Source of the DNA: Achromobacter sp. MYb9 | Lineage (GTDB): Bacteria; Pseudomonadota; Gammaproteobacteria; Burkholderiales; Burkholderiaceae_B | Assembly: GCF_002975275.1 (NCBI RefSeq) | Contig: NZ_PCOQ01000004.1 | Coordinates: 62,001 to 126,000 of the forward strand | Length of the DNA: 64,000 nucleotides | Direction: 5' to 3' | Position numbers and translations under genes: made by a program | The notes under the pieces: model-generated | Told to the model about the DNA's origin: nothing | Database searches by the model: none | What the model saw: only the letters and a program-made list of their open reading frames with translations | Shown: piece by piece, positions 26,395 through 34,560 of the stretch | How the letters are laid out: every line of letters starts with the position of its first letter | Position numbering within the stretch: position 1 is the stretch's first letter

Positions 26395-27843
26395 TTATTC
26401 ACTATCTTGGCCGCGCGCGGCAGGTTCCCGCCGCAGTATCTTGCCGGGACGCGCCGTGCCGCCTGCCGCCGGAAACACCGGATGCCCATTGACCAGCACG
26501 TGCTCGACGCCGGCGGACGCCAGCGTGGGAGATTCCCATGTCGCGCGGTCCACCACCGTGTCGGCATCGAACACCGTGATGTCCGCCCATGCGCCCACGC
26601 TGAGTTGTCCGCGCCCGGCCAGGCCAAATACGCGCGCCGGCAACGCCGTCATCTTGGCGACCGCGGCCTCCAGCGTCAGCAGTTCGGCTTCGCGCACATA
26701 GCGGCCCAGCACGCGCGTGAAACTGCCCCACAGGCGAGGATGCGGATGCGCGTCATTCGGCAGGCCGTCCGAGCCCACCATGCAGCACTCGTGCTGGAAG
26801 ATGCGCCGTACTTCGGCTTCATCCATGGCGAAGTAGATGGCGCCCGCCGGGCACAGCTTGCGGGCCGCGGCGGTCTTGTCGCAGCCCCAGCGTGCGGCGA
26901 TGTCGGCCAGCGATTCGCCGCTACATTCCGGATGCGGCGTGGACCAGGTGATGCGGATATCGTCGATGCTCTCGGCTCGCTCCGGGATCAGGATGGTCGA
27001 ACTGCCCGGGTACGGATAGATGTCCAACGCCACGTCCACGCCTTCGGCGCGGGCGCGGTCGATATTGGCCAGGGTGGCGCGGCTTTTGCCCCAGTTGCGC
27101 GGCATCATGCATTTGTGATGCGACAGCACCGTGGCGCAGCCCGTCTGGCGGCCGACGGCCAACACTTCGTCCACGGCGGCTTCGACCTCGTCGCCTTCAT
27201 TGCGGATATGGCTGGTATGCAGCGCGCCGTGGGCCGCCGCCACGCGGGCCAGCCCCTCTAGTTCAGCGGATTCCGCCACGCCGCCGGGCTGGTACGCCAG
27301 ACCCGTGCTGAACCCCACTGCGCCGGCGGCAAGCGCGTCGGCCAGCATCCGTTGCATGGCCGCCTGCTCTTCCAGAGTGGGGGCTGCCGTCGGGTCTCGC
27401 ATGGCCGCCAGGCGCAGATTCGCGTGGCCCACCAGGGCCGCCACGTTGATCATCGGGCGCTGCACGCGCACTTCGTCGAAGTAGGCCTGCATGTCGGCAA
27501 ACAACGGCGTTTCGCCCAGCAGCGCCAAGGCCGCGGCGGTGTTGCCGGGCAACGGCGCAGGCGCGCCGCTGACGCCGCAATTACCCACCACGACGGACGT
27601 GATGCCCTGGCTGGTCTTCCATTCCAGGCCCGGTTTCTCGACGAACATCAGGTCGTCATGGCCATGCACATCAATGAAACCCGGCGCCACGATCTTGCCC
27701 CGGGCATCCAGCCGCCGGACAGCGGCCACGCCGGACAAGTCGCCAATGGCCGCGATGCGCTCGTCCGCTACGCCGATGTCGGCGCGTTGCCGAGGCCCGC
27801 CCAGCCCGTCGATAACCCAGCCGCCTTCAATAATCAGATCCAT
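26395..27843 (-). CDS. N-acyl-D-amino-acid deacylase (D-aminoacylase family)
   Basis: A 482-residue zinc amidohydrolase. It shows the metal motif FIDVHGHDD (His60, His62), the conserved bridging cysteine in GNCGVS (Cys89), then GHANLR, TSHIRNEG and GSDGLPND with the catalytic aspartate. These correspond to residues known from the Alcaligenes D-aminoacylase. It should release D-amino acids from N-acyl forms. Two starts are possible: ATG at 27843 (CAGGA four bases upstream) and ATG at 27858 (AGGA five bases upstream). It is divergent from a LysR gene, its probable regulator. Confidence 0.9.
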   Translation of the reverse strand: MDLIIEGGWVIDGLGGPRQRADIGVADERIAAIGDLSGVAAVRRLDARGKIVAPGFIDVHGHDDLMFVEKPGLEWKTSQGITSVVVGNCGVSGAPAPLPGNTAAALALLGETPLFADMQAYFDEVRVQRPMINVAALVGHANLRLAAMRDPTAAPTLEEQAAMQRMLADALAAGAVGFSTGLAYQPGGVAESAELEGLARVAAAHGALHTSHIRNEGDEVEAAVDEVLAVGRQTGCATVLSHHKCMMPRNWGKSRATLANIDRARAEGVDVALDIYPYPGSSTILIPERAESIDDIRITWSTPHPECSGESLADIAARWGCDKTAAARKLCPAGAIYFAMDEAEVRRIFQHECCMVGSDGLPNDAHPHPRLWGSFTRVLGRYVREAELLTLEAAVAKMTALPARVFGLAGRGQLSVGAWADITVFDADTVVDRATWESPTLASAGVEHVLVNGHPVFPAAGGTARPGKILRREPAARGQDSE

Positions 27844-27908
27844 TGTTTCCTGCCGCATGATCGTCCTGCCAGATGAAGCCCAGGGCCTGTAGACACGAGA
27901 AAAAGCCG

Positions 27909-27923
27909 TCACAGGCCGTGTGA
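27909..27923. promoter_or_regulatory. LysR-type operator candidate
   Basis: TCACA-GGCCG-TGTGA is a perfect five-base inverted repeat in the divergent region between the deacylase and the LysR gene. Shape and place fit a LysR-type regulator site; no further evidence. Confidence 0.45.
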
Positions 27924-27995
27924 ACAGGCGCTAGTATCGTCGGCGCGATCAATCTGGGAAAATTGTTTTTACTGATCCATCTATCGTGGTTTGCA

Positions 27996-28952
27996 ATGAA
28001 TCGCCTGCCCAAGCACGTCACTTTGAAGCACCTGACCGCCTTTGTCGCGGTGGCGCAGGAATCCAGTTTCACGCATGCCGCCAAGCGCCTGTTCCAGACG
28101 CAATCGTCGGTGACCAGCCTGGTGCGCCAGCTGGAGGACGCGCTGGCGACCCAGCTTTTTGCGCGCACCAGCCGCCGCGTGCTGCTGACCGCGGCGGGCG
28201 AAGAGTTTCTACCCCGGGTGATGCGGCTGCTGGCGGATTTCGACGGCGTGATCGAAGACGTAGTGCGTTATGGCGCGCTGGAGCGCGGGCGCGTGGGCGT
28301 GGCGGCGGCGCCCTCGGCCATCACGCAGATCATCGCGCCGGCGGCGGCCGGCTTCTCCGCCCAGTATCCCGCCGTGCGCCTGTACCTGAGCGATGACAAT
28401 TCCGGCCGCATCCAGCGCAAGGTCGCCACGCGTGAGGTGGACTTCGGGTTGACCAGCCGCTGGGCCGATGCGCCGGGACTGCGCTTCGACCCGGTACTGG
28501 AAGACCGGTTTGGCGTGCTGTACCGCGCCGACGACGACAGCCTGCGGCCGGGGCGCGACGGCACCATGCGCTGGTCGGACCTGGCGCAACGCAAACTGGT
28601 GGGCGTGGTGGACGAAACAGGAATCATGGCGCTGCTGCGCGCCCGTGCGGACTTGCCCATCGAGGCGGGCGCGCCGTTCTACGAGGCGTCCAGCACAACG
28701 TCGCAGGCCGCGTTGGTGAAAGCCGGCCTGGGCGTGGCGCTGCTGCCGGCGCTGGCCGCCGAACGCGTGCTGGAACCCGGCTTGGCCTACGCGCTGCTGA
28801 CGCGGCCGACCGTCGTGCGCACGGTCTGCATCATCCGGCACAAGGAATATCCGCTAAGCCCCGCCGCGCAGGCGCTGATCCGCGCCATCCACGACTACCT
28901 GCGGGATGCGCCGCTGCCGGCCGGCTGCAAGCGCTTGCCGCCGCTTCCCTAG
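27996..28952 (+). CDS. LysR-family transcriptional regulator
   Basis: A 318-residue LysR regulator: N-terminal winged helix-turn-helix (about 5-65; LKHLTAFVAVAQESSFTHAA, QSSVTSLVRQLEDAL) and a type 2 periplasmic-binding-fold effector domain (about 90-300). The ATG at 27996 was taken; a TTG 33 bases upstream extends the frame but adds residues foreign to the family. It is divergent from the D-aminoacylase/Bug receptor pair and most likely controls it in response to a related ligand. Confidence 0.9.
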   Translation: MNRLPKHVTLKHLTAFVAVAQESSFTHAAKRLFQTQSSVTSLVRQLEDALATQLFARTSRRVLLTAAGEEFLPRVMRLLADFDGVIEDVVRYGALERGRVGVAAAPSAITQIIAPAAAGFSAQYPAVRLYLSDDNSGRIQRKVATREVDFGLTSRWADAPGLRFDPVLEDRFGVLYRADDDSLRPGRDGTMRWSDLAQRKLVGVVDETGIMALLRARADLPIEAGAPFYEASSTTSQAALVKAGLGVALLPALAAERVLEPGLAYALLTRPTVVRTVCIIRHKEYPLSPAAQALIRAIHDYLRDAPLPAGCKRLPPLP

Positions 28953-28994
28953 GGTTAGCCGCAATTTGCGTGTTCGCGTCTGCCTCGTACCGTA

Positions 28995-29010
28995 GATAAA
29001 TATGTTTATC
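28995..29010. promoter_or_regulatory. inverted repeat upstream of Bug receptor gene
   Basis: GATAAA-TATG-TTTATC, followed directly by GTAC. On the opposite strand the sequence TACGATAA (29006-29013) is identical to half of the palindrome at 36808-36822 in front of the GntR gene. This suggests that GntR regulator may also act here, 70 bases before the Bug receptor gene. Short match; chance cannot be excluded. Confidence 0.4.
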
Positions 29011-29080
29011 GTACAAAGTCCGAGGCACATCGATTGGAGCAGCACGTGAAGCAGTAGGTCTAACCCAAGGGGAAGTCGTC

Positions 29081-30073
29081 ATGAAACGTCGCAGTGCGTT
29101 AAAGCTGATCGGAACCGCAGCCGGCCTGAGCCTGACAGGCAGGGGCTGGGCGCAGAGCGGACCTTATCCGTCCCGAGTCATCAGGATCATCGTCTCGTCC
29201 ACGCCCGGAAGCGCCACCGATCTTGCGGGGAGGCTGGTCGGAGACCTGCTCTACGCGAAATATGGCCAGAGCGTGGTGATCGAAAACCGCGCCGGCGCCG
29301 GCGGCGTCATCGGCATGCAGGCCGCAGCGGCCGCCAAGCCAGACGGCTACACCCTGACCACCGGCGGCCTCGGTCACAACGTCCTGCCGCCGGCAACGCT
29401 GCGCGGACTGCCTATCGACATCCCCACCGCGCTGCTGCCCATCGCCCAGGTCGCGGAATTCGTCAATGCGCTGGTCGTGCGCGCGGACCACCCCGCCAAT
29501 ACGGTGTCCGAGCTGATCGAACATCTGCGGGCCAGCAAGCGCAAGCCGCTGTACGGCAGCAACGGCGTGGGCAGTTCGTCGCAGATGACAGCGGAACTCT
29601 TCGCCATGCGTACCGGCCTGAAGTTCGACCACGTGCCCTACAAGGGCGCGGCCGACGCCCTGGTAGGCACGGCCAACGGCGACCTGGATCTCTGTTTCAT
29701 GAATCTGCCGCCCACCCTGCCCATGGTGGAAGGCAAGCGCCTGAAGGCCCTGGCGGTAACCAGCGCCTATCGCGCGCGGCAACTGCCCAAGGCGCCGACG
29801 ATGCAGGAACAGGGCATGGCGGACTTCGACGTGACCAGTTGGCTGGGCATGTACGCGCCGTCCCAGATCGATCGCGCCATCGTCGCCCAGTTGTCGGACA
29901 CCATCGTGACCGGGCTGGCGACGCCTGAATTCCAGGCTCGCATCATCAACGCCGGTTTCGAGCCCAAGCTGCGCAACTCGGCCGAATTCCAGGCCTTCTC
30001 GGCTGCGGAGTTCAAGCGCTGGAGCGAGGTGGCCAAGCAGGCGGGCGTTGTCGTGGACTACGGCGCCAAGTAA
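29081..30073 (+). CDS. Bug/TctC-family solute-binding protein
   Basis: A 330-residue periplasmic binding protein with a twin-arginine-like leader (KRRSALKLIGTAAGLSLTG, ending near GWA/QSG). The mature region has YPSRVIRIIVSSTPGSATDLAGR and PDGYTLTTGGLG, the ligand-loop positions of Bug proteins. It stands alone on the plus strand, next to an eight-gene dioxygenase operon that carries its own Bug gene. The preceding AAGGGGAAG is a plausible ribosome site. Ligand unknown. Confidence 0.88.
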   Translation: MKRRSALKLIGTAAGLSLTGRGWAQSGPYPSRVIRIIVSSTPGSATDLAGRLVGDLLYAKYGQSVVIENRAGAGGVIGMQAAAAAKPDGYTLTTGGLGHNVLPPATLRGLPIDIPTALLPIAQVAEFVNALVVRADHPANTVSELIEHLRASKRKPLYGSNGVGSSSQMTAELFAMRTGLKFDHVPYKGAADALVGTANGDLDLCFMNLPPTLPMVEGKRLKALAVTSAYRARQLPKAPTMQEQGMADFDVTSWLGMYAPSQIDRAIVAQLSDTIVTGLATPEFQARIINAGFEPKLRNSAEFQAFSAAEFKRWSEVAKQAGVVVDYGAK

Positions 30074-30074
30074 A

Positions 30075-30110
30075 CGGCACGGGCCGCCCCGGCGTGGGCG
30101 GCCCGTGCCG
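30075..30110. terminator. 15-bp hairpin between convergent operons
   Basis: CGGCACGGGCCGCCC (30075-30089) pairs perfectly over 15 bases with GGGCGGCCCGTGCCG (30096-30110), loop CGGCGT. It begins right after the stop of the Bug receptor gene and ends 26 bases before the end of the leftward dehydrogenase gene. There is no T run, but stem strength and position between converging transcripts argue for a bidirectional terminator. Confidence 0.68.
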
Positions 30111-30136
30111 GCATGGCGCGACGGCCCGGGAAGCCG

Positions 30137-31114
30137 TCAGGCGCGCGCTTGCCACACCTCCGGATTGACCATGGCCTGCGGCGTCTTGTTGCCCAGCGCA
30201 TCCATCAGATTGGCGACGGCCAGGTCTATCATGGCGCGCCGCGTCTCGTGCGTGGCGCTGCCCACGTGTGCCTGCAGCACCACGTTGGGCAACTGGCACA
30301 GCGGGCTGGCGGCCGGCAACGGCTCTTGCTCCATCACATCCAGGCCTGCGCCCGCGATGGTTCCGGCGCGCAGCGCCTCGATCAGCGCCGCTTCGTCGAT
30401 GACCGGGCCGCGCGCCGTATTGATCAGGTAGGCGGACGGCTTCATCAGCGCCAGCTCGCGCTGACCGACGGAGTGGCGCGTTTCGGCGGACAGCGGAATA
30501 TGCACGCTCAGCACATCCGACACCTTGAACAGCTCGTCGCGTTCGACGTAGGTGGCCAAACCGTCGGCTTGAGGATCCTGGCGGCGGTTGTGATAGACCA
30601 CTTTCATGTCGAACGCGTGCGCCGCGCGCGCCACCACACGGCCGATGCGGCCCATGCCCAGCAGCCCCAGTGTCTTGCCGCGGATGTCGCGAGTCAGGGG
30701 AAAAGCCCCCTTGGTCCATTCGCCGCTACGCACGAACGCATCGCCCGCCACCAGGTTGCGGGCCAGACACAGCATGAGGCCGATGGTCACGTCGGCCACC
30801 GCGCCGTCAAGCACTCCGGGCGTGTTGCAGATCAGCACCTTGCGCCGGGTGGCGGCGGCCAGATCGACGTTGTCGAAGCCCACCGCGAAATTCGAACTGA
30901 CGGTCAAGGCGGGAAAGGCGTCCAGCAGCGCCTGATCGACTTTGGTGCGCATGGTGCAGACCATGCCGACGATCTGCTCGCGCAACGCCGCCGGCACGGT
31001 CTCGGCAGGATTCTGCCCGGTGGGCACATCGACGATTTCGCACCGTGCGGCGAGGCGTTCGCGCAGATCCGCCGGCAGCGGCGCGGACACGATGACTTTG
31101 GGCTTTTGGTTCAT
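30137..31114 (-). CDS. D-2-hydroxyacid dehydrogenase (GhrB-like)
   Basis: A 325-residue NAD(P)-dependent reductase for glyoxylate, hydroxypyruvate or a related 2-oxo acid. The Rossmann motif is GLLGMGRIGRVVARAA; catalytic Arg is in SSNFAVGFDNVD/TARGPVID, Glu in DVMEQEPLP and His in LQAHVGSATHE (Gln-Ala replaces the usual Leu-Pro before the His). It is the last gene of the dioxygenase operon, 17 bases after the small protein gene. Its place suggests it reduces or oxidises a 2-oxo/2-hydroxy acid formed downstream of ring attack. Confidence 0.88.
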   Translation of the reverse strand: MNQKPKVIVSAPLPADLRERLAARCEIVDVPTGQNPAETVPAALREQIVGMVCTMRTKVDQALLDAFPALTVSSNFAVGFDNVDLAAATRRKVLICNTPGVLDGAVADVTIGLMLCLARNLVAGDAFVRSGEWTKGAFPLTRDIRGKTLGLLGMGRIGRVVARAAHAFDMKVVYHNRRQDPQADGLATYVERDELFKVSDVLSVHIPLSAETRHSVGQRELALMKPSAYLINTARGPVIDEAALIEALRAGTIAGAGLDVMEQEPLPAASPLCQLPNVVLQAHVGSATHETRRAMIDLAVANLMDALGNKTPQAMVNPEVWQARA

Positions 31115-31131
31115 TTACGGCTCCGGTAAGG

Positions 31132-31341
31132 TCAAGGTTCGATTGCTTCGACGTCGGTGGCGAACACCTGCTGCTCACCGGCGTCGACCAGCGCGGGTTC
31201 GGCCGGATGTTCCAGGTATCGGACAATCAGCCAGAACCCGTCCTGCGGGTTCTCTACGATCTCGGCCAGCGCGCCGCCGGCCATGCGCACGCGCACGCCT
31301 GCCTGGAGATCGACGAGGTTGATGGATTTGTTGTCGGCCAT
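31132..31341 (-). CDS. small conserved-looking protein in the dioxygenase operon
   Basis: A 69-residue acidic protein, not recognised. It has no membrane helix, signal peptide or cysteine. The sequence GVRVRMAGGALAEIVENPQD then FWLIVRYLEH looks like a small beta-barrel (SH3- or KOW-like) fold. It lies between the ferredoxin and the dehydrogenase genes with gaps of 25 and 17 bases, and the codon use is like its neighbours, so it is probably real. It might help assembly of, or electron transfer to, the dioxygenase; this is a guess from place only. Confidence 0.65.
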   Translation of the reverse strand: MADNKSINLVDLQAGVRVRMAGGALAEIVENPQDGFWLIVRYLEHPAEPALVDAGEQQVFATDVEAIEP

Positions 31342-31366
31342 GGCGGTTTGCTCCGTCGCGCCACCG

Positions 31367-31693
31367 TTACAGTTCCAGCTGCGAAGACGGCACGCGCACG
31401 CGAATGCCGTCCAGCGCTGGCGTCATAATCACCTGACAGGACAGGCGGCTGGTGGCGCAACGCTCCGGCACCACCTCAAGCAGAGCTTCCTCTGCCATGC
31501 CCGGCGGTTCCAGCCGCGCATGCCAGGAGGCGTCCACTTGCACATGACAGGTACCGCAGATGGCGCCGCCGCCGCAGTCGGCGACGATGCCATCCAGGCC
31601 GTCGCGGCGGGCCGCCTCCATCAGTGACCAATCATCGGGAACGTCCAGCACCTGTTCGGCGCCGTCGGGCAACTCAAATATGGCAAAGGGCAT
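31367..31693 (-). CDS. [2Fe-2S] ferredoxin, adrenodoxin type
   Basis: A 108-residue ferredoxin. The cluster ligands are Cys40, Cys46 and Cys49 in ADCGGGAICGTCHV and Cys86 in RLSCQV, the spacing of adrenodoxin/putidaredoxin-type ferredoxins rather than Rieske ferredoxins. It should carry electrons from the FAD reductase just upstream to the Rieske dioxygenase, which would make this a class IIA ring-hydroxylating system. One additional cysteine (Cys79) lies near the last ligand. Confidence 0.9.
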   Translation of the reverse strand: MPFAIFELPDGAEQVLDVPDDWSLMEAARRDGLDGIVADCGGGAICGTCHVQVDASWHARLEPPGMAEEALLEVVPERCATSRLSCQVIMTPALDGIRVRVPSSQLEL

Positions 31694-31718
31694 GATGCCT
31701 CCCTGGCTTCACTACGGT

Positions 31719-32912
31719 TCATGACGCGGATTCGGGCGAGCCGATGCGCGGCACGCTCTTGATGAATTCCACCGGGCTGTCGACCGCTTCGATGGCAGCC
31801 AGCCGGCCCTGTTGATAGCGCTCCACCAGCCACCCCTTGGCGGTGGGCAGTAGTACGTCGCGACACGCCTCGGCGGGATTGACCAGGCCCGCCATCTGCA
31901 GGCGCCGGCCCTGCTGCTCTGACCAGAACGTGGGCGGACGCGGCGCCGGCGGACTCTTGCCGGCGATGGCGGCCGCCGCCGTGCGTGCCTGCATCAGCGC
32001 GTTCTGCACGCTCTCGATGCGCGCATGGCGCTGCAATTCGCCGCGAAACGCGCTGGCGCAGTCGCCAATGGCGTAGACATCGGGCGCCGACGTCCGGCAG
32101 CACTCGTCCACCACCACCCCATCCAGGCAGATCAGGCCTGCCGCCTCGGCCAGCGCGGTCTCGGCGATGGCGCCGATCGACACCAGCACCAGATCGGCGT
32201 CCAACGCCGTTCCATCGGCCAAGTTGGCGCGCCAGCCTGTCGCGGTGCGCTCCCATCGCGCCACCGCCGCGCCGTGGCGAATTTCTATGCCGGCTTCGCG
32301 GTGCAGGGCGCCGATGCGCGTGGCGGTCGGCTCGGACACCTTGCCCGCCATCACGTTGCCGCCCTGCTCCAGCACCACCACCTGGGCGCCCAGCTTGCGC
32401 GCCGAACATGCGGCCTCCAGGCCCAGGTAACCCGCGCCGACCACCAGCAGCCGGACGCCGGGACGCAGCGCCTGGCGCAACCGGTGCGCGTCGTCCAGGC
32501 CGCGAACCGAATAGGTCTGCTCACCCGCCACCTCCGCGATAGGGCGGGCGCTGGCGCCCGTGGCCAGCACGCAATGCTCGTAGCCGACCACCCGGCCGGA
32601 GCGCGTGGTGAGGGTATGCGCGGCCGTATCGATGCTGGCCACCGGGTCGCCGGCCACGACCACCACGCGCGACTTTTCGTAAGCGCTGTCGGCCCGCAAT
32701 GCGATGCGCTCGGCGCTGGTTGCGCCGGTCAAAAGCGCCTTGGACAGCGGCGGCCGCTCGTAGGGCGCATGCGCCTCGGCGCCGAACAGCGCCACGTCGC
32801 CTTCAACGCCGGCCGCGCGCAAGGCCCAGGCGCACTCTACCCCCGCATGCCCCGCGCCGATGATGGCCGTATGGACGTGCCGCACCCGAGAAGACGATTC
32901 CATGGCCGTCAT
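31719..32912 (-). CDS. FAD-dependent ferredoxin reductase
   Basis: A 397-residue reductase of the BphA4/putidaredoxin-reductase family. The FAD motif AIIGAGHAGVECAWALRAAG is at about 16-35, the NADH motif LLVVGAGYLGLEAACSARKLG at about 155, and DVYAIGDCASAF near 280 contacts the flavin. It passes electrons from NADH to the adjacent ferredoxin. It starts inside the end of the Bug receptor gene (4-base overlap); a second ATG three codons in is possible. Confidence 0.93.
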   Translation of the reverse strand: MTAMESSSRVRHVHTAIIGAGHAGVECAWALRAAGVEGDVALFGAEAHAPYERPPLSKALLTGATSAERIALRADSAYEKSRVVVVAGDPVASIDTAAHTLTTRSGRVVGYEHCVLATGASARPIAEVAGEQTYSVRGLDDAHRLRQALRPGVRLLVVGAGYLGLEAACSARKLGAQVVVLEQGGNVMAGKVSEPTATRIGALHREAGIEIRHGAAVARWERTATGWRANLADGTALDADLVLVSIGAIAETALAEAAGLICLDGVVVDECCRTSAPDVYAIGDCASAFRGELQRHARIESVQNALMQARTAAAAIAGKSPPAPRPPTFWSEQQGRRLQMAGLVNPAEACRDVLLPTAKGWLVERYQQGRLAAIEAVDSPVEFIKSVPRIGSPESAS

Positions 32913-33901
32913 GCTCCGAATTTCAGGGAAATGTTGGCGCGCGTGGCAACCTGCTTCCAGCGTGCCAGCTCGGCCCGGTTCAATTCCGCAAAGGCGTCCG
33001 CCCCCGACGGCCTGGGTTCAAACCCCGCCGCGCTAAGCGTTTCCACCGCCTGCGGCTGCGCCATGCCTTCCTGCAGCGCCGCGCTCAGCTTGCTGACCAA
33101 TCCAGCCGGCAATCCCGCCGGGCCGTACAGCCCCAGCCAGCTTGTCACATCGAAATCCGCCACGCCCTGCTCGGCCATCGTCGGCACGTCCGGCAATTGC
33201 TTGCTGCGATAGCTGCTGGTCACGGCAATCGCGCGGATAGCCCCCTTGCGGACCAACCCCATCACGGGCGGCAGATTGCTGAAGCTGAAATCCAGGTTGC
33301 CGTTGACCACGTCCACCAGCATCTCGCCGCTGCCCTTATAGGGCACGTGCAGCAGATTGGTGCCGGTGCGCTGCGCGAAGAAGGCGGTGGTCAGGTGCAC
33401 CGACGTGCCGACGCCGTTGGAACCGTAGTTCAATCCGTCCTTGTTGCGGGCACGCGCGGCGGTGATCAGGTCGTCCACGCTGCGTACCGGGGAATCGGCC
33501 CGCACGATCAACACATTGATGAACTCGGCCATCTGCCCGATGGGCGTGAAGGCGCGCGACATGTCCAGCGGCAGCCCCGTCACCGTGGCCATGGGCAACA
33601 CCATGCCACCCAGGCCATTGAGCAGCAGCGTGTACCCATCCGGCGGCGCGGTAGCCACCTGCTGACTGCCTATCATGCCGTTGGCGCCGGGACGGTTCTC
33701 CACCACGACGGGCTGGCCGAACTTGCGGCTAAGGATGTCCCCTGCCAGCCGGCCCGCCACATCGGTCACGCCGCCAGGCGGATAGGGTACGATCAGGCGC
33801 ATGGGCTTGGCGGGAAACGCGCCGTCGGCCGCCCGCGACACGCCGGCCGTCGCCACGGCAATGCCGGCGGCCATGGCCTTCAGTACAGTACGTCTATGCA
33901 T
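32909..33901 (-). CDS. Bug/TctC-family solute-binding protein within the dioxygenase operon
   Basis: A 330-residue periplasmic binding protein with a twin-arginine-like leader (HRRTVLKAMAAGIAVATAG, cleavage near SRA/ADG). FPAKPMRLIVPYPPGGVTDVAGR is the Bug ligand loop. Unusually, its gene is embedded between the dioxygenase beta subunit and the ferredoxin reductase, overlapping the latter by four bases. Its ligand is therefore very likely the aromatic or aryl-carboxylic substrate of the operon. It resembles the 29081 protein strongly (same length, same PDGYTL and VTSSYR segments), pointing to duplication. Confidence 0.9.
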   Translation of the reverse strand: MHRRTVLKAMAAGIAVATAGVSRAADGAFPAKPMRLIVPYPPGGVTDVAGRLAGDILSRKFGQPVVVENRPGANGMIGSQQVATAPPDGYTLLLNGLGGMVLPMATVTGLPLDMSRAFTPIGQMAEFINVLIVRADSPVRSVDDLITAARARNKDGLNYGSNGVGTSVHLTTAFFAQRTGTNLLHVPYKGSGEMLVDVVNGNLDFSFSNLPPVMGLVRKGAIRAIAVTSSYRSKQLPDVPTMAEQGVADFDVTSWLGLYGPAGLPAGLVSKLSAALQEGMAQPQAVETLSAAGFEPRPSGADAFAELNRAELARWKQVATRANISLKFGA

Positions 33902-33990
33902 GCTGCGACTCCAGGTATGGACGAGTCTCGTCCTGTCGGCGGACTGGCCCCGAGTGGAAAGAAAACGATCGAACTGCGGCAGGGGCGGCG

Positions 33991-34560
33991 CTAGAAGAAG
34001 ATCGTGAGCGCCTTGGAAAGCAGGACGTTCTGGTCCAGATGGATCTCCCGCGCCAGGATCGTCCAGCGTCCGTCACGGCGGCGCAGGACGTCCTCGCGCT
34101 TGCCGACGAACAAGTTGACCTCGGTCTGCAGGCGGTTCTGGTAGATCAGAAACCGCGAGCGCACTCGCACGCGCTCGCCGCCGCCCTCGTCCGGCGCGAG
34201 GTCCAGCACGCGGATGTTGGTCACCAGGCGCGATACGCGCGAGGCCGGTTCCTCGGCCCAGTGAATGCCGGTCTTGATCTGCGCGACACGCTGGCGCAAC
34301 GTATCGATGCCCTCGTCAAACCACGCGGCATCCTGCGTGCTCGAATATTCTTGTGCCATGGCGTCGCGCCGCACGTTGCGGGTAAGCGGCATGCGGTAGG
34401 AAATGTCCTCGTCCAGCAGGCCCAACCAGGCGTCGAAGTCGCGATGGTCCAGCAGATCGGCTTCGTAGTGCAGAAAGCGCTGCGCCTGCCACCAGACCTG
34501 CATGTCGTCCACGCTGGAATCCCGCGCCTCGGCCGGTGCATTTTCGATGCTTGCGTTCAT
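33991..34560 (-). CDS. aromatic-ring-hydroxylating dioxygenase beta subunit
   Basis: A 189-residue small subunit with the SnoaL/NTF2-like fold: FLHYEADLLDHRDFDAWLGL, EDISYRMPLTRNVR and VRSRFLIYQNRLQTEVNLFVGKREDVLRR are typical. It is structural and helps assemble the alpha3-beta3 oxygenase. The ATG at 34558-34560 overlaps the alpha-subunit stop (ATGA), giving equal synthesis. The frame is open further upstream, but that part lies inside the alpha gene. Confidence 0.92.
   Translation of the reverse strand: MNASIENAPAEARDSSVDDMQVWWQAQRFLHYEADLLDHRDFDAWLGLLDEDISYRMPLTRNVRRDAMAQEYSSTQDAAWFDEGIDTLRQRVAQIKTGIHWAEEPASRVSRLVTNIRVLDLAPDEGGGERVRVRSRFLIYQNRLQTEVNLFVGKREDVLRRRDGRWTILAREIHLDQNVLLSKALTIFF

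Noticed and set aside
27963-27995. TTG start for the LysR gene
   Set aside because: It adds 11 hydrophobic residues foreign to LysR N termini; the ATG at 27996 fits the family.
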